A stretch of DNA of 64,000 nucleotides from Strigamia acuminata (GCA_949358305.1 OX442314.1:63931369-63995368); one strand, 5' to 3'. Shown: positions 55,268 through 64,000, counted from the first letter of the stretch. A program made the numbers and translations. The notes: generated by a model not told the origin, from the sequence alone.

Positions 55268-58200
55268 CGAAACATGTCAGTTATGATCTTGACTGCTTTT
55301 TCAAACTCAGCTGTTGACACTGGTTTGTCCTTTTTAGAGGATGGGCAGTCTTTTTGCCAATGCCCTAATTTTTTGCATAAATTGCATGGATCAGTGGCAG
55401 GCGATTTCTTTTTCGTTGCTGCTGGTGAGGCAGAACGAGAACGAGCGTCAGACCGGCGCTCAGGCGACACCGCAGGTGATTTTGAATTCCTTTCGGTATT
55501 CACCTTTGATGCGTCAAATGAAACATTTTTTGGTTTCATTTTTGGCTTCCATTTGCCTGCAACGGGGTTATTTTTTGCTAACAATGCCGCTGCTTTGGCC
55601 AATAAAGCCAACGTCTCATCCCCTGCTTCCTCCTCCTCTTCAGCTTCTTCAGCTTCAGATGGCGGAGTTTCAGCTCCAGTTATATTGGCGTGTAACTTAG
55701 GGACTGAATGAGGATTTTTGACGTCCTTTTTGGAAGATTCTTTTTTCGAACTCTTCCCTTCCACTTCGTCTAGAAAGTCTTCGTAACTAGGTGGCTGCAA
55801 CAATTTCAAACCATTGAAGGTTTCATTGTTTTGCTCAGCGAGTCTTTTCTCTCGCTTTAAGTACGCTGACCTTTCGCTATCTGTAAGGTAAGCTTTGTAC
55901 TTTTCGTCAATGCGCAATTGATTGACCTCCATGAACTCGTTTAACTCGGAGAATTTCCCCGGGTCGGGAGCGTCCGACATCATCAGAATATTTTTACTAT
56001 ATTCTGTGAGGCCAGCTCTAAACTGATCATCTGCTGTTGCATCAGTAACAGCATGTGGCATTCTGCCAAGCAGATTCTCTGCTCTTAGCATGTACGAATG
56101 TAAGCTTTCGCCTTTTCGTTGCTTAAGACATCTCCAGAGCGTCTTGATGTCTTCGCTCGATTCACCAAATTTAAACATAAATTGTTTAACGAAGTCATCC
56201 CACTTCGTGAAGTCTTTCCTGCGAAACCACTCCTTGACATCGCCAACCAGTATTCTTGGTACTAGATGGGCCAATGCACCTTCACAGCCAAAACTGTGAA
56301 CTTTGCCTAGTTCGAATATTTCCAGCAAGAGGTTTGACCCTGCTTGCCAATTTCCGTTATAGGCATGTGGGATAACTCGATCCCATCTAATGAACTTTTC
56401 ATCTGTTGTTTGATGAGTCCATTTATCAGAAGTAAATTCATTTATTTTTTGCAAAATAATTTTATCCCTTCTGCTTTTTCGCTGTTGTTGAGCATTTTGC
56501 CTCAACAACTGGTCAATCTCATCCTTCGTGTAGAAATCGGGTCTTTGAGTTCTACTACGTGTTCTGTGACGAGATCGCCCTCTCACACTGGGGCGTGAGG
56601 AATCTGTATCAGACGCAGATTCTTGATTCGGATTTGGCGGCGGATCAGGGTCCGGAGGATCGTCGCCATCTGGCGGACGACGGTCTCCATTTGGTGGTCC
56701 CCTTCCATTTCGATTGCCATTCGAATTGTGGTCACGTGAGTGGCCACCTCCATGTCCATCTGAACTGTCTCCACCTGGTGGGTCACCACCTGGCGGATTT
56801 CCACGGTATCTCGGCCCATCACGGATGTCGTTGTGACAATCTCGTTTTGGTGAGCCTTCTCGCGGATTATCGTGTGACCGTCCACGATCGTGTGGTTTCT
56901 CACGTTCTTTATTCTTTTTCGCCAGCAATCCAATTAATTGGTCACTATTGCTAAAGAATCGATCCGAATTTTGCGGAACTTTTGGGGAATGATATTCGGT
57001 CGGGTCTGGTTGTCGCTTTCGCTTTTTGCGACTGTGATGACTATTACGGCTTCCACGACTACTGCGTGAGTCATCACTGTCAGTCCAACTTGATTGCCGA
57101 CTGACTTTTGGTTTAGCTGATGTTAAATCAATCAACTCAGGTGATTTGGAAGCACCTTTTTGCAAAACTGGGGCTGGCTTTGCAAAATTATCTTCGCCAC
57201 AAACGTCTTGTACTTTTTGTACGACTACTGCAAAGTTTTCTTGTACCGTCAATAGATCTGCGCGAAGAATTTCGTTTTCACGAGCTTGCGCAGCTAAGTC
57301 GGCACGTAATAACTGCTCGGCAGTACTTTGACTTTTGGCGGCTTGACCAGCATCAATTACAGACTGCTGTCGAGCGAGAAATACTTCATTTTCTCGTTGT
57401 GCTAATCGCTTAGCTCTTGCTGCTTGCTCTGCAGCATAATTCTCGTAATTTCGAGAAGCTGAGGGGATTATTTCCCTCGCTCGAACTGGGGCGGTTAGTT
57501 CGGCAGTCATTAAATTTGTGTTGGCATCTCGCAAATTTGCGTTAGCCAACCTCAAATTTTCATTAGCAATTTCTAAATCTTTTTGTGCTTGATTTAGTTG
57601 CTCGAGCCTTTGTTGTTGCTCTTCGTCAGTAATTAGCCAGGAAGCTTTTTCCTGCTCTAATTGTAACAACTTAACATGATCATTCGCACGTTGTTGTTTT
57701 AGTTCGGCATTCTGCTGCTGCATTTCTGCATGCATTCGCTCGAACTCTGCTTGCAAGCTTGTTCTGACGATTTCAACGTCTTTTTGGCTTTGTTTGCGAA
57801 CCATAGCTTTGTGGATTTGTTCCACAGTCATTTCGCTAGTGACTTTTACTCCCTCGAGCCTAGCTTGCTCACGGAGTGCGTCCATCATGGTAACACGCAC
57901 GGGAGAATGAGAAACTTCCATATTGGAGTTCTCAGAATCTTGTTGCGCTGCACCTTGGACTGGTGATGAATTCAGCGAGTGCTCTGCACTTGATGATTGA
58001 ATTCGTAAATTCAAATCATCGTTTTGCGACTTGGAACGGCCACTTCCAGTTGGATTGTTTAAGTCCAACTGGCCGCTTGGCGGGGATGGCTGCTGTCGCT
58101 CCAACGCTTGCGTGAATTCATTCACGATTAACTGTGCCGAGTTACAGTTAGCTGTTTGATCCATGGCTTCAAACAGTTCTTGTGACTCAGTCACTTCTTG

Positions 58201-58278
58201 ATCCACGACTGGTAGATCGATCGCCACTCGTCTCTTCGCCGGCCTTCCTCTCGGTCTCTTCTCTGAAGGAGTCGCCAT
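55255..58278 (-). CDS. Ty3/gypsy Gag, very long
   Basis: 1,007 codons from ATG at 58,278 (AAAATGGCG, good context). It forms the particle and binds genomic RNA. Residues 7-17 (KRPRGRPAKRR) are an AT-hook, unusual in Gag. About 150-350 is a long Gln/Glu-rich coiled coil. About 390-590 is disordered and rich in Ser/Arg, then Pro/Gly/Asp. About 630-790 is capsid-like (DVKEWFRRKDFTKWDDFVKQ, GESLHSYMLRAENLL). An acidic Glu run precedes a basic region, and the CCHC knuckle CNLCKKLGHWQKDC is at ~960. Typical Ty3/gypsy Gags are a few hundred residues, so the N-terminal half is extra. Translation ends at TAG just after the slippery site. Confidence 0.95.
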   Translation of the reverse strand: MATPSEKRPRGRPAKRRVAIDLPVVDQEVTESQELFEAMDQTANCNSAQLIVNEFTQALERQQPSPPSGQLDLNNPTGSGRSKSQNDDLNLRIQSSSAEHSLNSSPVQGAAQQDSENSNMEVSHSPVRVTMMDALREQARLEGVKVTSEMTVEQIHKAMVRKQSQKDVEIVRTSLQAEFERMHAEMQQQNAELKQQRANDHVKLLQLEQEKASWLITDEEQQQRLEQLNQAQKDLEIANENLRLANANLRDANTNLMTAELTAPVRAREIIPSASRNYENYAAEQAARAKRLAQRENEVFLARQQSVIDAGQAAKSQSTAEQLLRADLAAQARENEILRADLLTVQENFAVVVQKVQDVCGEDNFAKPAPVLQKGASKSPELIDLTSAKPKVSRQSSWTDSDDSRSSRGSRNSHHSRKKRKRQPDPTEYHSPKVPQNSDRFFSNSDQLIGLLAKKNKEREKPHDRGRSHDNPREGSPKRDCHNDIRDGPRYRGNPPGGDPPGGDSSDGHGGGHSRDHNSNGNRNGRGPPNGDRRPPDGDDPPDPDPPPNPNQESASDTDSSRPSVRGRSRHRTRSRTQRPDFYTKDEIDQLLRQNAQQQRKSRRDKIILQKINEFTSDKWTHQTTDEKFIRWDRVIPHAYNGNWQAGSNLLLEIFELGKVHSFGCEGALAHLVPRILVGDVKEWFRRKDFTKWDDFVKQFMFKFGESSEDIKTLWRCLKQRKGESLHSYMLRAENLLGRMPHAVTDATADDQFRAGLTEYSKNILMMSDAPDPGKFSELNEFMEVNQLRIDEKYKAYLTDSERSAYLKREKRLAEQNNETFNGLKLLQPPSYEDFLDEVEGKSSKKESSKKDVKNPHSVPKLHANITGAETPPSEAEEAEEEEEAGDETLALLAKAAALLAKNNPVAGKWKPKMKPKNVSFDASKVNTERNSKSPAVSPERRSDARSRSASPAATKKKSPATDPCNLCKKLGHWQKDCPSSKKDKPVSTAEFEKAVKIITDMFRKNL

Positions 58279-58369
58279 TTTTCAATGAGGATTTAGAAAG
58301 GATAGAGAAGAAAGATAAGCAAGATAAAAATGGCGGGTAAATTTTAACTAACAAAGTTATACAATGACT

Positions 58370-58387
58370 ATCCCGGACGGGCCCCCA
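58370..58387 (-). other. Ty3/gypsy primer-binding site, tRNA-Pro type
   Basis: The sense strand reads TGGGGGCCCGTCCGGGAT, complementary to the tRNA-Pro 3' end with one difference from the well-known proline site (TGGGGGCTCGTCCGGGAT). It lies two bases inside the 5' LTR. Confidence 0.9.
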
Positions 58388-58389
58388 CG

Positions 58390-59360
58390 TGCTGCGATCC
58401 GGGTTTTTATCCACTTAATTTCTAATAAATTAAGCAGAAACCGCAGGTGAATGCTATAAAAGACTTACAATCGGCGGCCTTAAATTATCTAGGGGTTAAG
58501 TTTAAGGAAAAGAAATAAAAAGACAGTTTTAAGTATAAAAATCACAATATATATGTTTATTCGGTTTAATACAATAAAATATGATGAAAATGACTAGTTA
58601 AAATAATACAATGGCGACAAGTCGCGGAATAATGAGTGTGAAACAAAGGAAGGGCTTGCAACGACTGTTGCAAGCTACAAAGCGTCAGTAATGGCGCTTA
58701 AACAACACAATGTTGTTGAGCGAAGGCAAATGTCTTCGTTTGCTGAACTCACGAACGATGGTCGAAGACGATGGTTCTCGTGGGCTCCTTCTACGGCTCG
58801 TGCGACGGCTCGGCGGCGGTGGTTGACGGCTGTAGGCGTCCGGCTCTCGTACGATGGCGGTGGCTGTCGTTCGCGCGGCAGCGACGGCGATGGTTCACGA
58901 TCGTCGGGAAACTTCTTCTTCTCGTTTGCTGGAATTAGCTTCGGCTAATTCAAGCAGGATAGCTGGCTTTGTAATTCGTTACAAAGCAAGCTGGTGAAAC
59001 TTGACGGTTACACGGTCCACTGTCAATACGTATTGTCGGAGCAGATATCGCAGTGATGTTGTGGGTTGTGTATTTTTGTCAAGAGTCCCGATTTGAGCCA
59101 AGGCGTGAGCACAGCACGCTTCAACATTGCGCAGAAAACCTGCGCACTTAGCTCAAATGGGTGCAACTAGTGGTTATTACACCATATTGCACCATAACGG
59201 CTAATAACCGTTTTCACCCCGGACAACCTGGGGTGATATGTGCCTAGAGAGGATTTCTCCCCTCGGTCACATGATCTGACTTGGCGTGTGCCACAGTCAA
59301 ATTAATTAGAAGACAATTAATTTTATCTTCTAAGTTGGTGAATATTTTGAGATCACCACA
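58390..59360 (-). repeat. Ty3/gypsy 5' LTR, intact
   Basis: 971 bp, sense start TGTGGTGATC, sense end CGCAGCA. An AATAAA signal lies near 58,556-58,561 in the sense strand. Perfect hairpins: 58,933-58,950 (7-bp stem) and 58,967-58,986 (8-bp stem), both with a four-base loop, then 59,128-59,146, 59,172-59,209 and 59,214-59,236. Confidence 0.95.
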
Positions 59361-59364
59361 CGCT
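59361..59364. repeat. Ty3/gypsy target duplication, right
   Basis: CGCT, matching 39,735-39,738. Confidence 0.8.
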
Positions 59365-59463
59365 GTACGCGATCTCGTAATGTCACGAGAACGCGACGTG
59401 CATGACGTGCGTCACAATTAAAGAAGTAAACAAACGAAAGAATTGGAGTGACGAACACTCCAA

Positions 59464-59850
59464 CTTTAGCAAAATCTCAAAAAATGTAGCAAAATCTCAC
59501 AAAATCAAGCACAATCTTACAAAATCTCACAAAATCAAGCACAATCTTACAAAATCTCACAAAATCAAGCACAATCTTACAAAATCTCACAAAATCAAGC
59601 ACAATCTTACAAAATCTCACAAAATTAAGCACAATCTTACAAAATCTCACAAAATCAAGCACAATCTTACAAAATCTCACAAAATCAAGCACAATCTTAC
59701 AAAATCTCACAAAATCAAGCACAATCTTACAAAATCAAGCACAATCTTACAAAATCAAGCACAATCTTACAAAATCAAGCACAATCTTACAAAATCTCAC
59801 AAAATCAAGCACAATCTCACAAAATCTTACAAAATCAAGCAAAATTTCAT
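59464..59850. repeat. Minisatellite, forward arm
   Basis: About a dozen copies of a 30-bp unit (AAAATCTCACAAAATCAAGC then ACAATCTTAC), with some half-length units near the end. The unit length is a multiple of three, so a spurious repetitive ORF runs through it. Confidence 0.9.
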
Positions 59851-60066
59851 ACTGGTACATCAGAAGAAATCCATAAAAGTACCATGCGTTTGGTGTTTAG
59901 TTTTTGACAATCCGAGCTTTTGTCCTCAAGATATTTGCGATTTTAATCAATTATTGTCCGAATTCGCCAAGTTTGATTGCACTAGTCATTCCTGAATTTC
60001 GTGGTACTTTTTGAATCTCTTTAATGGTACTTTTATGGATTTCTTCTGATGTACCAGTATGAGATT
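59851..60066. repeat. Small inverted-repeat unit inside the foldback element
   Basis: Arms of about 37 bp (59,851-59,887 and 60,028-60,066, each with ACCAGTATG or its complement and CATAAAAGTACCAT) enclose a diverged third copy of the inner part of the terminal repeat (compare 59,886-60,005 with 39,352-39,480). Confidence 0.75.
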
Positions 60067-60285
60067 TTGCTTGATTTTGTAAGATTTTGTGAGATTGTGC
60101 TTGATTTTGTGAGATTTTGTAAGATTGTGCTTGATTTTGTAAGATTGTGCTTGATTTTGTGAGATTTTGTAAAATTGTGCTTGATTTTGTGAGATTTTGT
60201 AAGATTGTGCTTGATTTTGTGAGATTTTGTAAGATTGTGCTTGATTTTGTGAGATTTTGCTACATTTTTTGAGATTTTGCTAAAG
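60060..60285. repeat. Minisatellite, reverse arm
   Basis: Inverted copies of the same 30-bp unit, fewer than in the forward arm. It ends in an inverted match to the left edge of the forward arm (GCTACATTTTTTGAGATTTT). Confidence 0.9.
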
Positions 60286-60689
60286 TAAAGTCGTTTGGTA
60301 CCAAAAAAGTGTTCCAGGTACCGCACCAGTCCCACAAATTGTGGTATTTTTTTTATAAGTACTGTGCACTTATACCTGTACCGGTACTGCTGCAGAAATC
60401 CACAAAATTACCACAAAATCTAAAATTCAAGCTGACTAGTGCCATCAAATTTAGAAAATTCGGACAAAAATTAATGAAAAATGCAAATATCTCGAGAAAG
60501 AAAGCTCGGATCGTTCAAAACTAAACACCAAACGAAAGAGCGGAAAAAACTGCACTAGAAACGTTAATTAAACAACACTGCGCACAGCTAATGATTAATG
60601 TATATTTAATTTTGTGCATGTATACATTTATTGAGTCACCCTTCGTAAGCCTCTGTGTATTGTCGGGCCGCTTTTATGTGGGCCACCCG
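60286..60689. repeat. Foldback element, right inverted repeat
   Basis: Inverted partner of 39,199-39,612, ending GTGGGCCACCCG. Confidence 0.85.
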
Positions 60690-61318
60690 ATAGATGTCCT
60701 TTCCTTATGATTTCTCAAAATGGCTGCCAACAGTTTTTTTCCACCTCACAACTTTGCTTAAACAATCAGCTTGCAATAAACATTAGAATTGTTGAAATCT
60801 AATAGCGGTTTAAACTGTGAAGTTTCGGGGTCATCGACGCGCGTTGCCGGGGGGGATTCGGACTTGTGACAATTAGGGGTCACCAGCGCGCGTGCTTGGG
60901 GGTCATCGGACGTTGCTCGTCCAATGACCACCCAAAATGAGCAATTATTGTGAACAGCCAATCGTGGCTGTCGATGAAGGAAAAAGAAGCCCTATTGTTT
61001 TAGAATAAAGGACACTTGTAAAGTTTTTACCAAGCAAGCAACGTGTGTCGCCATTTTCTTTCAAATAACTATTTCAAAGTTCACAAAACAATCATAGTGT
61101 GATGAACCAAACCGCTACTTTTGTTGGCTATATTATTGAAATTCTGTTGAAATACAATGCTTCAAAGCTTATACCATTGGATATCGTCCTGTTGAGAGAG
61201 CCTACGAGAGTTTCAGTCGTACTCTATCCATGTTGTTTTGATCATGTGATCAAAATTACTAGTTTGAGAACATAACATAAGGTTATATGAAAACTTGCCG
61301 CAACCATGTTTGTAACCT
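60690..61318. other. Non-coding stretch with imperfect G-rich repeats
   Basis: Near 60,827-60,915 three related segments (GGGGTCATCGACGCGCGTTG, GGGGTCACCAGCGCGCGTGC, GGGGTCATCGGACGTTGC) follow each other. No gene is supported. Confidence 0.45.
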
Positions 61319-61327
61319 CAAAAGCTT
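61319..61327. repeat. 9-bp target duplication, left
   Basis: CAAAAGCTT; an identical 9-mer is at 62,693-62,701. Confidence 0.75.
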
Positions 61328-61394
61328 GGGCGGGGTTCAAATTTGCGATCGTCAGATTTGCGATCGCTAAAATTGCGATCCTAAATAAATAAAC

Positions 61395-62135
61395 GTGCCA
61401 CCGGCGGCGGGCGGTGTATTCAGTGCGGAGCAGATGGCACAAATGATGCAAATGATGCAGATGATGCAAGGGCTACAAAAAGAGCCAAAAGAGGTGAAAA
61501 ATGCGCCAAAATTACCGCGATTTTCGGGCGATCAAAACGAGTTGCGCACGACTACAGGGTGGTTACGCGACGTCGACGAGTATGCGAAGGAATACAAATG
61601 GACAAATGTGACCAAAGTGACGTCGGCGGCAGCAGCGCTGGACGGACCGGCGAAAGTGTGGCATGAGAACGCAGGGACGACGATCCGAAAATTCGACGAA
61701 TAGGCGGCCGAGCTGAAACGGAATTTTCCAGATGCACAGCTAACGTACGAGGAAAAGGAGAGGTTGATTCGGGCACCGCAAAAGAGCAACGAAGCGGCCG
61801 AGACGTATCTGCGACGAAAGTGGGCCACTTGTGAAAAGTTGGGCATGACGATCGGCGACGCGCAGAACTATTTGTTAGACGGACTAAAAATTAAGTCCGC
61901 TGTATCGCCCATGTATTTCCAACAATATAATCATATCAGCGAGATTGTACGCACAATGCGAGGCGTGGAAGCCCGCACGAAAAGCACAACAATCGAAACG
62001 AAAGGAAAGACGGCGACGACGACGACGATGAGATCGAGCGGAAAGAGTTACGACGCGGGGCCCAAATGTTTTAAATGCGGCGAGAAAGGGCACCAACGGG
62101 CGGACTGTACTAACACGAATTCCTTCCCACGCTAA
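61395..62135 (+). pseudogene. Gag-like protein with CCHC knuckle, one in-frame stop
   Basis: One frame runs about 246 codons, broken only by TAG at 61,701-61,703. The opening codon at 61,395 is GTG; the first ATG in frame is at 61,434 (MAQMMQMMQMM). A Met/Gln run is followed by KLPRFSGDQNELRTTTGWLRDVDEY, with a conserved-looking W, then ALDGPAKVWHENAG, the first half of a Ty3/gypsy-type capsid. After the stop come AAETYLRRKWATCEKLGM and SEIVRTMRGVEART, the second half. It ends with the knuckle CFKCGEKGHQRADC and stops soon after. No protease or RT follows, so only gag is present. It is unrelated in detail to the gag at 55,255-58,278. Confidence 0.75.
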
Positions 62136-62149
62136 AATCGATTCTCGGC

Positions 62150-62495
62150 AATGGTACCGAAAATCACTGAAAATGATCAGAAATGAACAAAAGCACCCAA
62201 AAATGACCACAAAACCATCCAAAAATGACCGAAAACCACCAAATAATAACCAAAAGCTTGCCCACAACTTTAATCTTAATCATTAAAAAATTTCACACTT
62301 GATTTGCTGTTATTTTCTGTTATAATCCATACATTTACGGCCATTTTAGGTCGTTTTCGCCACGATTTCAGTCATTTTTGGTTGTTTTTTGGTCACTTTT
62401 TGGTGTTTTTTGTTCAATTTCGATCATTTTCGGTCGTTTTTTGTTCAATTCCGATCATTTTCGGTCGTTTTTTGTTCAATACCGATCATTTTCAG
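62150..62495. repeat. Inverted pair of short tandem repeats
   Basis: Units like AAAAATGACC (62,150-62,250) face units like GGTCGTTTTTTG and TTCGGTCGTTTT (62,340-62,495), so the 3' part of the Gag-bearing element can fold back. The second array repeats TTCAAT.CCGATCATTTTCGG about three times. Confidence 0.65.
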
Positions 62496-62692
62496 TCTCC
62501 ATCGCAAATTTGAGAGGTCGCATTGTTGGGAGGAATTTAATAATAATGTGCATCGCAAATTTGGTCCATCGCAAATTTGGGATTATTTTATTATTTTATT
62601 TTATTTTTAATTCGTCGCAAATTTGGTCCGTCGCAATTTTAGAACCAATTTTAGCGATCGCAAATTTGGCGATCGCAAATGTGGTCCTACAC

Positions 62693-62701
62693 CAAAAGCT
62701 T
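62693..62701. repeat. 9-bp target duplication, right
   Basis: CAAAAGCTT, matching 61,319-61,327. Confidence 0.75.
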
Positions 62702-62806
62702 ATAACACTATAAGATCATAAAAGAAGCAATTTTTATAAGGAAAAAAGCATGTCCACAAACTACTCAATATTAATCTACTAGTACAGTAACATTAGATCT
62801 TAACAC

Positions 62807-63460
62807 TGTGGTGATCTCAAATGTATTAATTTATATTTGAATTATCACCACTAAAAATATTTAATATTTTTAATTACTCTGGTTTGGCGCACGCCAAAAC
62901 AACTCTGCTGTGTCTTAGGAGTGAAAACTCCCCAGGCACACCTCATCCCAAATTGGCCAGGATAAGTTTCAAATTAACCGTTTTGGTGCAATAATTTCTT
63001 CATTGCACTAAAATGCGCTCATTGCGCATATCTGCTGCACAGATCCGAAGTGTGCTGAGCTCAAATTTAGAGTTTTAACACACTCTTGAATTCACAACAC
63101 CACTAAACGCACGCATTCACTGCTCTCCTGCAAAAGGTTAGTATTGAGTGTGTGCTCAGTTCTTGTGATTCGAGATATCCTGCTGTTTCATTTAGTGAAA
63201 CCAGCTATCTGGCTTTTTGTGTATCAACACTGATGATACACGCATTTAGCCAACTCTGGTTAACGACCAGGGCTCTCGCTCATCACCGCCGAAGACTACT
63301 GTGAGCTTCTCCGGAGTCGACGCCGCCCATGTTGAGTGAGTTTTTGGAAGAAGACGTGAACGACATTCCCTCCATCTCCCGCGAGCAACAGCTGTTGCGC
63401 TTTTTCTTATTATTCCGTTTTTGTCATTATTAGCTTAGCTTAGTGTTATTCATTTCATTT
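62807..63460 (+). repeat. Diverged LTR related to the Ty3/gypsy LTR, right end uncertain
   Basis: Starts TGTGGTGATCTCAAA, as the gypsy LTR does in sense orientation, and follows it in order: a hairpin around CACGCC, CCAGGCACA, ACCGTTTTGGTGCAAT, TGCTGAGCTC and CCAGCTATC. Between these anchors the sequences differ, but most hairpins are kept. No primer site or ORF follows within the window, so it is either a solo LTR or the 5' end of an element leaving the window. The true end may lie as far as about 63,780. Confidence 0.7.
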
Positions 63461-64000
63461 ATTCATTACTGTTATTGTATTTAATCCTGTTTAAAGAATT
63501 ATTTGTGTATCTTTTCTAATTACTTACCTATTATTACTCTCTAGACATACTTGTACTTAACTTTTTGATTTTAGGACTAAGACAGTTTTACTGCATCCAG
63601 ACTGTGAATTTTAATATATTTTTTTATACTATAATTATTCAGCCAATATGCATGATTGAAATTACACAATGATTGATCGGTCACAATATAACAATTTATA
63701 TTATGACCGATTGTTTTTACATTTTATCAATGACTTCGTTTGATCAAACCAACAGTAATAATCTAAATGAACGCCTGGTTTTGCCCCAAATGTACCACAT
63801 GTTGACATGACTAAACATGACTAAACATGACTAAACTGGGTTTAGTTTATTTGCCAAATACTCTGGGTAAAATAATAATTAGATACCGGTATTTGATCAC
63901 ACATTTCGGTTGTAGTAACATTGTCATGAATCATAATTTAAGCCTCGCAATCACAGTCTGCCATCTACAACATCCATCACCAAGCCTAGCATCCTCGCAA
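63461..64000. other. AT-rich tail of the window
   Basis: Possibly the rest of the diverged LTR, then flank. A perfect 14-bp stem (63,676-63,689 ATCGGTCACAATAT with 63,698-63,711 ATATTATGACCGAT, one mismatch allowed) and three tandem copies of CATGACTAAA (about 63,806-63,836) are visible. No gene. Confidence 0.4.

Larger units (their letters stand above)
39739..59360 (-). mobile_element. Complete Ty3/gypsy LTR retrotransposon (with a copia element inside its 3' LTR)
   Basis: Two 971-bp LTRs (TG...CA) are flanked by the 4-bp duplication CGCT. Read on the minus strand the order is 5' LTR (58,390-59,360), tRNA-Pro primer site, gag, -1 frameshift, pol (protease, RT, RNase H, integrase), a small exon, a spliced extra ORF, polypurine tract, 3' LTR. 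Without the 7.3-kb copia insertion it is about 12.3 kb, long for the superfamily. Only one LTR difference was noticed by eye (47,788 C versus 59,107 A), so insertion was recent. Confidence 0.95.
61328..62692. mobile_element. Inverted-repeat DNA element carrying a Gag-like gene
   Basis: 1,365 bp between exact 9-bp duplications. The left terminus (TTCAAATTTGCGATCGTCAG, then ATTTGCGATCGCTAAAATTG) is the imperfect inverted copy of the right terminus. The right end holds about seven iterons of the form TCGCAAATTTGG (62,498-62,685); the left has three. No transposase is present. A 9-bp duplication with iterated ends suggests a Mutator-like origin (hAT and P make 8 bp), but this is inference. Confidence 0.7.

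Noticed and set aside
59402-59995. 197-codon ORF with decapeptide repeats, and its 81- and 100-codon counterparts
   Set aside because: The ORFs exist because the minisatellite unit is 30 bp, a multiple of three. Both strands and both arms give such frames.
59464-60285. Regular repeats that could suggest a CRISPR array
   Set aside because: There are no unique spacers; the whole unit repeats, in both orientations, inside a eukaryotic foldback element.

Overview
The window is nuclear DNA of an animal, most likely an invertebrate. It is AT-rich, gene-poor and split by introns, and it is packed with animal-type transposons (Tc1/mariner, hAT, a GIY-YIG retroelement fragment, Ty1/copia, Ty3/gypsy). 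Two fragments look like host genes. I cannot place the phylum from the sequence alone. There is no sign of bacterial organisation.

Positions 1-39,198 are mainly non-coding and intron-like. Host coding sequence I can support: the first coding exon of a CRTAP/prolyl-3-hydroxylase (leprecan) family gene on the minus strand (29,045-29,509), and two exons of a secreted lipocalin-like gene on the minus strand (38,494-38,613 and 38,280-38,428). Weaker exon candidates lie at 12,824-12,874, 20,238-20,335, 32,898-33,064 and 37,450-37,634. Mobile DNA in this part: a hAT element with an exact 8-bp target duplication (2,584-3,900) that holds a second inverted-repeat element carrying an ORF; a broken GIY-YIG endonuclease (6,405-6,890); an 899-bp near-perfect palindrome (7,192-8,090); a decayed Tc1 element (8,166-9,573); a decayed mariner-type element (36,513-37,447); and several MITEs.

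Positions 39,199-60,689 are a three-layer nest. The outer layer is a foldback element with ~410-bp inverted repeats and inverted minisatellite arms. A complete minus-strand Ty3/gypsy element (39,739-59,360, about 12.3 kb without its own insert) is inserted in it, with 4-bp target duplication CGCT. It has 971-bp LTRs, a tRNA-Pro primer site, a large gag, a -1 frameshift into pol, and an additional 3' ORF that appears to be made by splicing. A complete minus-strand Ty1/copia element (40,246-47,562; 550-bp LTRs, initiator-tRNA primer site, one 1,650-codon ORF) is inserted in the 3' LTR of the gypsy element, with target duplication GGTTC. LTR pairs are almost or fully identical and the main ORFs are open, so both insertions are recent.

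Positions 61,319-62,701 hold a DNA-transposon-like element with inverted termini and a 9-bp duplication CAAAAGCTT. Its cargo is a Gag-like gene with a CCHC knuckle, interrupted by one stop. From 62,807 there is a plus-strand LTR that is a diverged relative of the gypsy LTR and shares an ordered series of hairpins with it. The best candidates for undescribed biology are the Gag-carrying inverted-repeat family, the spliced extra ORF of the gypsy element, and the structure-conserved LTRs.
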